Shown here one piece after another: positions 1 through 7,669 of a stretch of 46,229 bases of DNA. The stretch is from positions 1 through 46,229 of the forward strand of contig JAGWXD010000022.1 in assembly GCA_018970085.1 (NCBI GenBank). Reading direction: 5' to 3'. Each line of letters begins with the position of its first letter. Within the stretch, counting starts at the first letter, position 1. The notes beneath the pieces were generated by a model, which saw nothing but the letters and a program-made list of their open reading frames with translations, ran no database searches and was not told the DNA's origin. Origin of the DNA: Cyanobacteria bacterium REEB459. Lineage in GTDB: Bacteria > Cyanobacteriota > Cyanobacteriia > Phormidesmidales > Phormidesmidaceae. The position numbers and the translations under genes were made by a program.

Positions 1-98
1 CCTGGCCACCCCCTCTGAACTAGATCTAAGGATGACCCCAGCCACCTCAACCCCACCCAGTCTTTGCCCTTAAGGGCTTCACCGGGATTTAAGGGAAA

Positions 99-806
99 TT
101 ATACCTCCGCAGCGTCCCTGGCCTCTGCCCGCCGTTTGCCTAGCGCCCTTAAGCCAAAGGCAATCAGGCCAGGCAGTAAGGCTGGAGTCGGCACAGCAGT
201 GGGATGCGATTGCAGGCTGTAAGCAATGCTCCCCTGAGAGATTCCCGATTGGAAGAGCTCAACTTCAATATTATGGAGTCCTGGTGCCAGGGGAGTTAAA
301 AAGGTTCCATGCTGATATTGCTTGAAGGTACTACCATTCTGGCTAAAGCTAACCGGCCCCACCAGATACTCTGGCCCTAAAATAGTGGTCTTACCATCAA
401 CCCTAACTGCACCTGACAGGTCATTTTGAGAAGGGTCAAAGAGTGCGAAGCGGGCTGCTGCCAGGGTCTCAGGAAAGGGATCGGGGAAGGGGGGCGGAGC
501 GTTGTTGGTATAAAATACCGGAACATAGAGATAGGCACTATCGGTAACGGTGTAACTTTTAGGCAGACCATCCCTACTCACGATCTGACTAAAGGGAGTG
601 GCCGGCAAAGGTCCGCCATTGGGCAGCCAGGAAGCCTGTACCGAGGCAGCATCGGTGAGGGAATAACCACCGACAATAGCTGTGGCAGGCATCACCTCAC
701 CACCAAGACTGGTGGCTAGGGCAGGGGCAGCTTCCAGGGCGATTCCCCCAGTTAGCACCGCACAACAGGTTGCCACTAAGGCCGCAGAAGAATTTCCTAA
801 TTTCAT
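99..806 (-). CDS. Exported PTPA/PEP-CTERM sorting-domain protein
   Basis: A 235-residue secreted protein. Residues 1-31 form a signal peptide: a basic start, a hydrophobic run rich in A/V/L, and an APALA-type cleavage site. The last 30 residues, from 206, form a C-terminal sorting signal of the PEP-CTERM class: PTPALLPG, a short hydrophobic helix, then a GKRRAEAR basic tail. In this family the tail is recognised and removed by an exosortase/archaeosortase-like protease, so the mature protein should end up outside the cell or in the envelope. The body (about 32-205) is rich in Gly, Ser and Pro and looks beta-rich; I recognise no catalytic domain. No exosortase gene lies in the window. It appears monocistronic. 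The family call is well supported; the specific role is unknown. Confidence 0.85.
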   Translation of the reverse strand: MKLGNSSAALVATCCAVLTGGIALEAAPALATSLGGEVMPATAIVGGYSLTDAASVQASWLPNGGPLPATPFSQIVSRDGLPKSYTVTDSAYLYVPVFYTNNAPPPFPDPFPETLAAARFALFDPSQNDLSGAVRVDGKTTILGPEYLVGPVSFSQNGSTFKQYQHGTFLTPLAPGLHNIEVELFQSGISQGSIAYSLQSHPTAVPTPALLPGLIAFGLRALGKRRAEARDAAEV

Positions 807-1045
807 GACTTAAACCCTGCTATTAAAACAATGAACCCACGGACTAAACTAGCCATTGGGAACAACGAGAAAACCTTTTAGAAAAGCTCTAGTAAATTTA
901 CCTAGGCTTAATAAATTTAATATATTCTTCTTTTTAAGTCAATGAATAGCTTAATTAAAAATTATGATTAACACGTGATTCAGCCCTGAGCTGATAGACC
1001 TTCCGCCGCCCTGGGCAAGCAGATCTGCCCTCGGTGTACCTGCAG

Positions 1046-2740
1046 TTAATTGCGATCGGGGGGCAGGGTGGGAGTTAGGCTGAGGGGAAAACTGGCCTCC
1101 CCCAATTGCCAGGCAAAGCTGGGCTGCAGGAGGGGGCGAAACCGTTCGTCACCATTGAGGGTGAGTTTAAAGAAAGCCTGGGCAAATATCTTGATGTAGT
1201 TTTGAGCCAGATCGGGGCGGGAGCCAATGATATCACTAGGAATAGCCAGAGCCTGATCGGAACCGCCGGTCTCGCCATCACCAATGCCCGAAAAATGGGT
1301 GCCTTTATGCATCAGCAGTAGATACCGATGGGGAGTGGTTAACCAGCTAAAGGGCTGAATCTGTTCTGGAAAGGCCGGGGCAACGGTGTCAAGGGCACCG
1401 GCAACCATCATGGTTGGAATCGAGATGCGACCGTAGCCCGATCGCCCAAATAGGGCACTACCAATGGAACTAATGGTAAAAATTGCCTTAACTCTAGGAT
1501 CGGCCAGACTGGGGTTGGGAGAGCCCAGGTAAGCCGCCTGACATTGCAGCAACAGAGAAGGGTTAAAGGTAACCTGACTGGCGGGGCAGTACTGGGCTAA
1601 CTTAGCCTGATCAAAGCTCGCCCCAGCCAGGGCGAGAGCTGTATAACCTCCCAGGGACTGGCCTATTACCCCCACCTGTTCCATATTTAGATGGCCAAGC
1701 AGGGCGGGTTGAGTCAGGCGGGCCTTGGTCAGGGCCGTAATGGTTAGGGATACATCCTCAGGGCGACGGAGAAACTCGATGGGCGGTACAAGGCTGTCGG
1801 TTTCTCCCCGCAGCAGGTTAATCAGTTGTTGGCCGTTGCTGCCGCTGTGTTCTAGGTTGACCACCGCCAGGCCCGTGGCCGCCAGGTCTTGGGCCAGGTA
1901 ACTATAGCTGCGCCGGCTACCGCCTAATCCGTGGGAAATGATGATCACAGGAAACCCGGCGCTAGGGGCTCTTACCCCAGGTCTGGGTTGAGGCAAAAAT
2001 AGGGTGGCTGGTTTGCTCACTCCTGGCACTGCTAGATCATGCTGTTTTACCCTGTAGCGGTGGTCAGCCTGGACCATCTGCTGGAGGGAACGAAACATGC
2101 CGGCGGGGAGGGGGTTAGCCTCAGCTTGCTGTTTAGCGATCGCCTCTACCCTGGCAACGGCCTGGCCTGATTGTAAAATCGCCTGATTAACCTCCTGGAC
2201 GATGGTCAATACCCCCACCAGGTCAACTCGAATAGTGGCTAGGGGGTAGGCCCGCAGAACATCTAAAAAAGTAAGGTCATCGCTATGGCTGGCCGCCGCC
2301 AGAATCAGGGCAGCCCGCAGCGCCGAAAAACTGGCCTGACGTACAGGAGCCTGCACCGCCCGGGTGATCTGTTGCAGCAGAATTTGCCCCTGCTCGGTGT
2401 AAAGAAATTGAGAAACCGCCACCACATCAGGGTTGCGGACTGGGGTGACTAAAACCTGACGGATCTGATTTAAGCTGTCCTGGGACCACTGCAACTGCCA
2501 AATGTAGACCTGCAGCTGGGGACTCAGCTCACCGGTCTGGGAGAAGTGTTCTAGATCGGCAATCGCTAAGCTGCGCTCAAAGCCGCCGTAGGAAACCACA
2601 ATTTCACTGGCAGCGCGGCCGGGAGAGGCGGTCAGGATGGCAGCTAGGCCACCCAAAATCATCACGCTCCAGGACCACCAGCGGTTTGGCCGCCTGCAAA
2701 CGGCCGGCCCAGACTTTTTCCAACCCCGAACTGTGCCCAT
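1046..2740 (-). CDS. DUF1400-containing alpha/beta hydrolase, exported
   Basis: A 564-residue protein with an N-terminal hydrophobic segment (about 24-43, ending SPGRAAS) that should act as a signal peptide or anchor. Residues about 45-170 match the DUF1400 module that precedes alpha/beta hydrolases in cyanobacteria. The hydrolase part follows: an oxyanion-type HGLGG at 270-274, the nucleophile elbow GQSLGG with Ser362, a likely acid Asp451 (GALDTVAP) and a likely catalytic His482 (KGTHFSG). The combination resembles dienelactone hydrolase / PAF-acetylhydrolase-like esterases, so an envelope or periplasmic ester hydrolase is the best functional guess; the substrate cannot be told. It lies in the same direction as its neighbours but is separated from them by over 100 bases on each side. 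Family call is firm, substrate unknown. Confidence 0.85.
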   Translation of the reverse strand: MGTVRGWKKSGPAVCRRPNRWWSWSVMILGGLAAILTASPGRAASEIVVSYGGFERSLAIADLEHFSQTGELSPQLQVYIWQLQWSQDSLNQIRQVLVTPVRNPDVVAVSQFLYTEQGQILLQQITRAVQAPVRQASFSALRAALILAAASHSDDLTFLDVLRAYPLATIRVDLVGVLTIVQEVNQAILQSGQAVARVEAIAKQQAEANPLPAGMFRSLQQMVQADHRYRVKQHDLAVPGVSKPATLFLPQPRPGVRAPSAGFPVIIISHGLGGSRRSYSYLAQDLAATGLAVVNLEHSGSNGQQLINLLRGETDSLVPPIEFLRRPEDVSLTITALTKARLTQPALLGHLNMEQVGVIGQSLGGYTALALAGASFDQAKLAQYCPASQVTFNPSLLLQCQAAYLGSPNPSLADPRVKAIFTISSIGSALFGRSGYGRISIPTMMVAGALDTVAPAFPEQIQPFSWLTTPHRYLLLMHKGTHFSGIGDGETGGSDQALAIPSDIIGSRPDLAQNYIKIFAQAFFKLTLNGDERFRPLLQPSFAWQLGEASFPLSLTPTLPPDRN

Positions 2741-2844
2741 GCCTTCCCTGCTCCCCAGGGTGAATGGTAATCATTAGTAGTTATAATTTACAGCTCTTTT
2801 CTGTCGATAACTAAAGGATTGGCCGCAGCATCTGAAGCTGACCA

Positions 2845-3513
2845 CTAACTAGGTGGCAGCCGATCCAGGGAGAGGCGAGCGGCTTCTGCGACTTGAAAGT
2901 TAAGGTCTTTTTCGAGGTACCGCAGGGCTGATTTGGCTTGGGGGCTGGGCAAGTTACCAAGAGCCTCCGCTAGCCGTTGGCGCACCAGCCAATCCTCTGA
3001 CTCAACGAATTTCAGCATGGCTGGGATGGCTTCCATGTCACCGATTTCTCCCAAAGCTGCGATCGCCGCCTGCTGCATTACCACTTCATCGCTCCCCAGG
3101 GCCTGCAGTAAGACATCATGGGCGCGACTGTCCTTTAAATTGCCCAGGGCAACGGCGGCACTAAAGCGCACCAGCCAATCCGTATCTTCGTAGAAGCAGC
3201 GCACCAAAATCTCAAAGGCTCGGCCATCCTCTAGGTAGCCCAGGGCCCCAGCCGCATCCGCCCGAATACTGTAGTCAGCGTCGGTGGTTAATAAATTAAT
3301 CAAAATCTCAAAGGACTGGTCATCGGGCTTGATTCCGAGGGCAAAAACCGCCATGGAGCGAATTTGCAAGTTACTGTCATAGATCATCTGGCGAATCAAA
3401 GGAGCCGCCTGAGGGGCCGGGACATCACGCAGAGAAGCCAGAGCCAGCATGCGATCCCTGGAATTTTCGCTTTTTAGTTGAAGGGCAATTTGGTCTAAAT
3501 CTGGAGCGGCCAT
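2845..3513 (-). CDS. HEAT-repeat protein (PBS-lyase HEAT-like)
   Basis: A 222-residue soluble protein made almost wholly of about six 30-residue HEAT-like repeats. Each carries the recurring pattern of a short helix, a D-x-x-x-R/V-R turn and an A-A-x-A-L-G helix (for example VRFSAAVALGNL and IRADAAGALGYL). This is the PBS lyase HEAT-like family, which includes the phycobilin lyase subunits CpcE/CpcF, NblB and many general scaffolds. No phycobiliprotein genes lie nearby, so the lyase role is not supported and a generic protein-interaction scaffold is the safer description. The start ATG at 3513 opens straight into the repeat fold. It is read away from the petL candidate on the other strand. 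Confidence 0.8.
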   Translation of the reverse strand: MAAPDLDQIALQLKSENSRDRMLALASLRDVPAPQAAPLIRQMIYDSNLQIRSMAVFALGIKPDDQSFEILINLLTTDADYSIRADAAGALGYLEDGRAFEILVRCFYEDTDWLVRFSAAVALGNLKDSRAHDVLLQALGSDEVVMQQAAIAALGEIGDMEAIPAMLKFVESEDWLVRQRLAEALGNLPSPQAKSALRYLEKDLNFQVAEAARLSLDRLPPS

Positions 3514-3746
3514 AAAGTCAATATATTAACAATCTGAGTCAGCCTACGCCTGCTGCCAGAGAAACCTGAGCCGAAAATCGCCATAGGCGAATAAGGCGTA
3601 CCGTTAGCACCCGACCCAATGCGGCAACTACACATTTATTTACAGTATAGCAGCCCCCTTAATGTTTATTTGCCCTCCTTAGCAACTCGCCCAGGGATGT
3701 CCCTATTGTGGTTGAATAGGGGATGTAGACGACGTGGAGAACCATC

Positions 3747-3839
3747 ATGGGGTTTCTAGCCTTTGCACTGTTTCTGACCGGGATGGTGGGTCTCGCCTTG
3801 GGTCTGTACTTCAGCCTGAAGTTGGTGAAATTAATTTGA
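3747..3839 (+). CDS. petL: PetL-like cytochrome b6f small subunit (30 aa)
   Basis: A 30-codon ORF, too short for most gene callers. It encodes a single transmembrane helix: a short start MGFLAFALFL, a GMVGLALGLYF core and a C-terminal SLKLVKLI. Cyanobacterial PetL proteins have the same length, one membrane helix and a typical end of the form L-[KR]-x-x-K-[LI]-[IL]. A good Shine-Dalgarno sequence, GGAGA (3736-3740), sits six bases before the ATG, and a strong stem-loop terminator follows the stop codon, so it looks like a genuine single-gene transcript. PetL is a peripheral stabilising subunit of the cytochrome b6f complex in the thylakoid membrane. Other tiny one-helix photosynthesis proteins (Psb or Pet series) are possible alternatives, but their known sequences fit less well. 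Confidence 0.72.
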   Translation: MGFLAFALFLTGMVGLALGLYFSLKLVKLI

Positions 3840-3849
3840 GGTTTCACCT

Positions 3850-3899
3850 AACTGCCCCTGGGACAGACGTCTAACCCCAGGGGTTAGTTAGCTTTTTAA
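3850..3899 (+). terminator. Stem-loop terminator after petL candidate
   Basis: Arms AACTGCCCCTGGG (3850-3862) and CCCAGGGG-TT-AGTT (3876-3889) pair over about 12 bp around a 13-base loop, with a small bulge. A short T-rich stretch (CTTTTTAAT) follows at once. It begins 10 bases after the PetL-like stop codon, which fits a Rho-independent terminator. Confidence 0.7.
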
Positions 3900-4013
3900 T
3901 CCCCCAGGCGGTGGGGCTGTAGCGGATGCTCTCGGGCCTGATAGGGGTTTGGGCGCAGATTATCGAGATGGCAAATGGGGCTCGGCTTCGTCCTGGAAAA
4001 GAAGCGGAGATTT

Positions 4014-4043
4014 TTGTAAGTCTTCTGTTTAAAGACATAGATT
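4014..4043 (+). promoter_or_regulatory. Possible sigma70-type promoter for the mcdAB pair
   Basis: TTGTAA (4014-4019) and TAGATT (4038-4043) are spaced by 18 bases and lie about 80 bases upstream of the ParA-like ATG at 4125. Sequence fit only. Confidence 0.4.
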
Positions 4044-4124
4044 CGCTAAAAAATTGCGCTAGAGTCTATTAGTTATTTTTTTAGCTAATTGGGTCTAGTT
4101 GAGCAGACCCCCGAGAGAGACCCC

Positions 4125-4781
4125 ATGGCACTACCTGCACACCAACCGATTCTGCTGGTGGTTCTGAATGGCAAAGGTGGAGTGGGTAAAACAACCACTG
4201 CGGTGAACCTGGCGGCTATTTTTGCAGAAACCCGATCGGTGCTTCTGGTGGATGCCGATCCCCAGGGGTCGGCCCTGTGGTGGACTGGACGCAGCCCCAG
4301 GGCCCTGGGGTTTGATAGTGTTAAGGTTGCAGACGCAGCCGCCCTGGGGCAGTTAAGCCAGAGCTATCACCATGATCTGATCATCGTCGATACTCCGCCG
4401 GCGCTGCATTCCCCGGCCCTTACCCTGGTGTTGCCCATGGCGACCTACGTGTTACTGCCTACCCCCCCCGCTCCCATGGATTTAGCGGCCCTGATTACTA
4501 CGGTTAATCAAGCGGTGTCGCCCCAGGGGGTCCCCCATCGAGTATTGTTAACAAAGGTAGATTCCCGCAGTGTAGGGGAGGCAATCGAGGCACAAAGAAC
4601 CCTGCTAGATTTAAACATACCCGCCTGTAAAGCCTTTATTCGTGCTTACAAAGCCCACGAGCGGGCGGCGCTGGAGGGAGTTCCTGTCTTGCATTGGCAT
4701 GGTCAAAATGCCCAGGAAGCCCGATCTGACTATTGTCGAGTTGCTGAAGAAATAGAGCAAGACTGGAACCCCTATGACTAA
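4125..4781 (+). CDS. mcdA: ParA-family ATPase, probable type 2 McdA
   Basis: A 218-residue ParA/MinD-type ATPase. Counting from the ATG at 4125, the deviant Walker A motif KGGVGKT spans residues 17-23 with the signature lysine at 17, Walker A' is [11 protein letters not shown] near 40-50, and Walker B is LIIVDTPP with Asp89. The frame extends upstream to a TTG at 4089, but the ATG is chosen because it sits behind the purine-rich GAGAGAGA and matches where the family begins. Family knowledge: orphan ParA ATPases positioned with a small coiled-coil partner include McdA, which binds the nucleoid and spaces carboxysomes. Type 2 McdA keeps the signature lysine, as here. The next gene overlaps and looks like McdB, which drives the assignment. 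It is short for a plasmid ParA, and there is no ParB. A generic cargo-positioning ParA remains possible. Confidence 0.75.
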   Translation: MALPAHQPILLVVLNGKGGVGKTTTAVNLAAIFAETRSVLLVDADPQGSALWWTGRSPRALGFDSVKVADAAALGQLSQSYHHDLIIVDTPPALHSPALTLVLPMATYVLLPTPPAPMDLAALITTVNQAVSPQGVPHRVLLTKVDSRSVGEAIEAQRTLLDLNIPACKAFIRAYKAHERAALEGVPVLHWHGQNAQEARSDYCRVAEEIEQDWNPYD

Positions 4782-5352
4782 GAAACGTCTTTCTGACCTG
4801 TTGAAGGAAGAAGCTGGTAAATCCGATGCCGCCGACCTGCCTAGTCCCGAACCCCCACCCGAGGGGCGTCGCCCCCTGTCCCGGCGCCGTGGTACCGCTG
4901 CTGCCCTCCATAGCAGCAGTAGCGAGCTTGCCCCTGAGCCATCAGTGCCCTCCGAACCCCCTGCCCCAAGTGCTTTAGACCCTCGCCTTGCCGAGTTGCA
5001 GCAGGCCCTGGCTGGGGTCGAAGCCGAGAAAGCTGCCCTGGCCAGTACTGTAAAGGCTTTGCAGAGTGATCTGGAGGCTCACCAGGGGCGATTGTTTGAA
5101 CTTAAGGATCAACTGGACAAATCCCAAACAGAATTGCAGGCAGCTAAACAAACAATTTTGAAGCTCAGTCAGGCCCAGTCGGCCCCTACTCCGGTGAGTA
5201 AGTCCTCCGGTCGGGTTTCAGGGGTCGATATTCTGCCCCGCTCTCCCGGTCAGAGCAGACCTGGCTATAGCCGGGGTGTACCAGTCCAACCGGCCCAGGT
5301 CAGTCAGCCTAATCCGATGATGTCTAACGAGGATATTGGTTGGGTTGACTAA
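4774..5352 (+). CDS. mcdB: Coiled-coil partner of ParA, probable type 2 McdB
   Basis: A 192-residue protein whose ATG overlaps the end of the ParA-like gene by 8 bases, so the two are translationally coupled. Three parts are visible: a short charged N-terminal motif ([14 protein letters not shown], 1-14), a Pro/Ser/Arg-rich disordered stretch (about 20-68), a coiled coil (about 70-135, heptads rich in L/A/E/K/Q) and a disordered Gly/Pro/Ser C-terminal tail ending in GWVD, with the only tryptophan at 190. Family knowledge: McdB proteins are disordered-coiled coil-disordered adaptors that link McdA to carboxysomes, with an invariant tryptophan at or near the C-terminus; type 2 members carry an N-terminal charged motif. 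All these traits are present. Sequence similarity in this family is low, so the call rests on architecture and context. Confidence 0.7.
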   Translation: MTKKRLSDLLKEEAGKSDAADLPSPEPPPEGRRPLSRRRGTAAALHSSSSELAPEPSVPSEPPAPSALDPRLAELQQALAGVEAEKAALASTVKALQSDLEAHQGRLFELKDQLDKSQTELQAAKQTILKLSQAQSAPTPVSKSSGRVSGVDILPRSPGQSRPGYSRGVPVQPAQVSQPNPMMSNEDIGWVD

Positions 5353-5410
5353 GGGCCCAAGCCCGTGGCTAATGCTGGGCTGGTCATGTTAGCAGCCATT
5401 GCCAAGCTCT

Positions 5411-6088
5411 ATGGAACCCATTCGTATTTCCTATTTCTCTGATGTTCTTTGCATTTGGGCCTACGTTGCCCAAATTCGCCTGGACCAATTGCAGGCTACC
5501 TTTCAGGATAAGATTGCCTTTGAATATCATTTTGTCTCAGTGTTTGGTAACGCTCCCGAAAAGTTAGCCGATCGCTGGCGCGATCGCGGTGGCCTACAGG
5601 GCTATAGAGCCCATATTGAAGAGATTGTGGAGAAATTTGATCACCTCACCCTTCACCCCCAGGTCTGGAACCAGGTGGTACCCCCATCTTCCTTGAGCTG
5701 TCACCTGTTTCTCCATGGCGTCCAATTACTGGAAAAGAAAGGTCTGGTGCCGGCCTCGGAAAAGCTCTTTGAAAAGACCATCTGGGCCTTTCGTCAGGCC
5801 TTTTTTGGGGAGTCAGCCAATATTGCCGATCGCCGGGTGCAAGTTGAGATCGCCGCCTCCTTGGGTTTACCCATTCCCTTGCTTGAGCAGTTGCTAAGCG
5901 CCGGTGAGCCCTATGCAGAACTGGCCAAGGACTTTGACCGGGTGAAGGTGCATGGGGTATCGGTGAGTCCAACCCTGATCTTTAACGAAGGTCGGCAGCG
6001 ATTAAACGGTAATGTTGGCTATCGGGTGATAGCCGCTAATATCCGGGAACTGCTCCATAATCCAGGGGGGGAGGCGTCCTGGTGTTAG
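5411..6088 (+). CDS. DsbA-fold (FrnE / HCCA isomerase-like) protein
   Basis: A 225-residue protein with a DsbA-like thioredoxin fold: an N-terminal strand (RISYFSDVLCIWAYV), a long helical insert, and a C-terminal VSPTLIFNE that holds the expected cis-proline. FrnE-type oxidoreductases usually have CPWC at this site; here it reads CIWA (Cys14 to Ala17), leaving only one cysteine, which suggests a glutathione- or isomerase-type activity rather than dithiol exchange. There is no signal peptide, so it should be cytoplasmic. The frame extends back to a TTG at 5399, but the ATG at 5411 is preferred because MEPIRISYF matches the family start. It lies 58 bases after the McdB-like gene in the same direction; a functional link is not evident. 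Confidence 0.75.
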   Translation: MEPIRISYFSDVLCIWAYVAQIRLDQLQATFQDKIAFEYHFVSVFGNAPEKLADRWRDRGGLQGYRAHIEEIVEKFDHLTLHPQVWNQVVPPSSLSCHLFLHGVQLLEKKGLVPASEKLFEKTIWAFRQAFFGESANIADRRVQVEIAASLGLPIPLLEQLLSAGEPYAELAKDFDRVKVHGVSVSPTLIFNEGRQRLNGNVGYRVIAANIRELLHNPGGEASWC

Positions 6089-6101
6089 CCTGGGGCATCG
6101 G

Positions 6102-6701
6102 CTAGGGTCGGGAGACCGATGGCGAGTCCCCCAGATACCAGCGCCAGGGTAGGTCAGTGCCCTGGGTCAAGCCAATCCGGGTGGTTTGTACCTGATTATT
6201 CGGCTTGCTTAACCGTTGTTGCCCATCGGCGTCGGGTGGCTCCAGCCAGAGACCACTGGCAGGCTGGAGGGGACAATTGCTGAGGCGCCGATCGATATCC
6301 ATCAGCTGGCAGAGCTTGCCAGGTCCTGCACCCCAACGGTGGGATTTTTCCTGGCGGTAGCCCTGCAGCCAGTCAGGAATTGTCACCAGTTCTACGGCTC
6401 GAACCAGCACGGCTGCGGGTATCTGGTCGCGATCGGTAACCACATTAAAACAGTGGTAGATACCGTAGATCAGGTACACATAACTATAGCCCGCTGGGCC
6501 AAACATGACCCGATTACGGGGAGTTTGCCGGCGATAGGCATGACAGGCGGGATCGGTGGCGGTGTAGGCCTCTACCTCCACAATCACCGCCGTTAGTTGG
6601 CGCTGATCAGGCCAACGCCGCACCAGGCGGCAGCCTAATAGGTCAGGAGCTACCTCCAGGGCCGAACGGCTTAACCAGTCAGGGGTAATCAGGGCATGCA
6701 T
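6102..6701 (-). CDS. DNA-3-methyladenine glycosylase (MPG/AAG family)
   Basis: A 199-residue monofunctional alkyladenine glycosylase that excises alkylated purines such as 3-methyladenine to begin base-excision repair. Family hallmarks are clear: LLGCRLVR near the start, the catalytic EVEAYTATDPACHA block, RNRVMFGPAGYSYVYLIYG with the DNA-intercalating tyrosine region, and RIGLTQGTDLPWR near the end. The open frame runs 40 codons further upstream, but that part is the tRNA-Asn gene and its promoter read as protein, so the ATG at 6699-6701 is taken as the start. No ATG, GTG or TTG lies in the next 20 or so codons. The start codon is only two bases after the mature tRNA 3' end, which is unusual (see findings). 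Confidence 0.88.
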   Translation of the reverse strand: MHALITPDWLSRSALEVAPDLLGCRLVRRWPDQRQLTAVIVEVEAYTATDPACHAYRRQTPRNRVMFGPAGYSYVYLIYGIYHCFNVVTDRDQIPAAVLVRAVELVTIPDWLQGYRQEKSHRWGAGPGKLCQLMDIDRRLSNCPLQPASGLWLEPPDADGQQRLSKPNNQVQTTRIGLTQGTDLPWRWYLGDSPSVSRP

Positions 6702-6703
6702 AA

Positions 6704-6775
6704 CTCCCCAGGTAGGATTCGAACCTACGACCAATCGGTTAACAGCCGACCGCTCTACCACTGAGCTACTGAGGA
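6704..6775 (-). tRNA. tRNA-Asn (GTT)
   Basis: The minus strand folds into a 72-base cloverleaf beginning TCCTCAG and ending CTGGGGA plus discriminator G, with anticodon GTT in the loop CTGTTAA and the T-loop GGTTCGAATCC. The acceptor stem pairs over seven positions with one T-G wobble. CCA is not encoded. Confidence 0.96.
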
Positions 6776-6791
6776 TCAAGAAGTAGTAAAC

Positions 6792-6821
6792 ATAGTAGCG
6801 ACAAACCCGTTCCCTTGACAA
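6792..6821 (-). promoter_or_regulatory. Promoter of tRNA-Asn
   Basis: On the minus strand, TTGTCA (6816-6821) and TACTAT (6792-6797) are spaced by 18 bases, and the -10 element lies 16 bases before the tRNA 5' end. This would also drive the glycosylase gene if it is read through. Confidence 0.55.
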
Positions 6822-6881
6822 CCCTTGGCCAGGATTTCTCCGCCATGGCTGGGCCTGGAGTCAGGGGCAATCGCAGGGACC

Positions 6882-7415
6882 TCAGCCCGACCTCAGCCGC
6901 ATTAGCTTTTCGCGGGTTTCCTGATTGAGGTGGCTAAGCAGCGACTGGGGCTGGAGTCGCCGGTGGCTGGAGCTGATCGCCTGGCGCTGGGTAACATCGA
7001 TATCCCCCTGGAGTTGCCTGGCAGACATCCATTCAGCCCCGTACCCCACAACCGTGAGCTGGTGACTGCGGTCAGAGGTGGCGACAATCACCCGGTATTT
7101 GCCCCTAGCGGATTGGCGCAACTGGGCGCAGACTCGCTCAATATAGCTGTCGGCGGTTTGGCCAAAGGCGGTGTAACAAACGGAGAGATTGGGGGTAATC
7201 ATCTCCTGGTTCTGGGGAGACCTGACGCTGTAGGCGTCAAAAATAAGCTGGGTGTCCAGCCCTTTACGGGCGCTGTAGTTAACCAGTAGCTCAATTAACT
7301 CCTGCCGGGCTGCCTCAAAGCCATGGCGCTGACGAACCCTGACCAGGGTTGGCCAGGCTCCAATCATGTTGTAGCCGTCTACCAGGAGTTGGGCGAGGTA
7401 ATCATTGCTTTCCAT
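6882..7415 (-). CDS. YacP-type NYN domain RNase-like protein
   Basis: A 177-residue protein of the YacP/DUF901 family with a NYN (PIN-like) fold. The signature LLVDGYNMIGAWP is at residues 10-22 and holds the first metal-binding aspartate. Further acidic positions follow in LIFDAYSV, in the ADSYIERV helix and in VIVATSDRSHQ, giving the Asp/Glu set typical of metal-dependent RNases. Bacillus Rae1/YacP is a ribosome-associated endoribonuclease, and cyanobacterial members are often annotated only by domain. The gene sits between tRNA-Cys and tRNA-Asn in the same direction, so an RNA-related role is reasonable, though the position itself proves nothing. No signal peptide or membrane segment is seen. 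Confidence 0.85.
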   Translation of the reverse strand: MESNDYLAQLLVDGYNMIGAWPTLVRVRQRHGFEAARQELIELLVNYSARKGLDTQLIFDAYSVRSPQNQEMITPNLSVCYTAFGQTADSYIERVCAQLRQSARGKYRVIVATSDRSHQLTVVGYGAEWMSARQLQGDIDVTQRQAISSSHRRLQPQSLLSHLNQETREKLMRLRSG

Positions 7416-7514
7416 AGCCCTGTACTAATCTCTTAAGAAAGTTAGCTAAGCTGGTTTTTCCACCCGACCTGGCTCGACCTAGAGTCAGGCCGCAACCTTA
7501 ACCCCCGACTTGAA

Positions 7515-7586
<72 letters not shown>

Positions 7587-7605
7587 ATCCCTAACTTAAA
7601 AATTT

Positions 7606-7611
7606 AGTATA
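7606..7611 (-). promoter_or_regulatory. -10 element of tRNA-Cys
   Basis: TATACT on the minus strand, 20 bases before the tRNA 5' end, within an A/T-rich stretch. No convincing -35 box is visible. Confidence 0.4.
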
Positions 7612-7669
7612 ACAAACTTTAGAGTAGCTTAAGATTTTCCCGGGCTGGCCTGAGTCAGCACCACCTCAG

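Noticed and set aside
2845-3513. HEAT protein as a phycobilin lyase subunit
   Set aside because: The repeats alone do not show it, and no phycobiliprotein gene is near.
6702-6821. A 40-residue N-terminal extension of the glycosylase
   Set aside because: These codons are the tRNA-Asn gene and its promoter read as protein.
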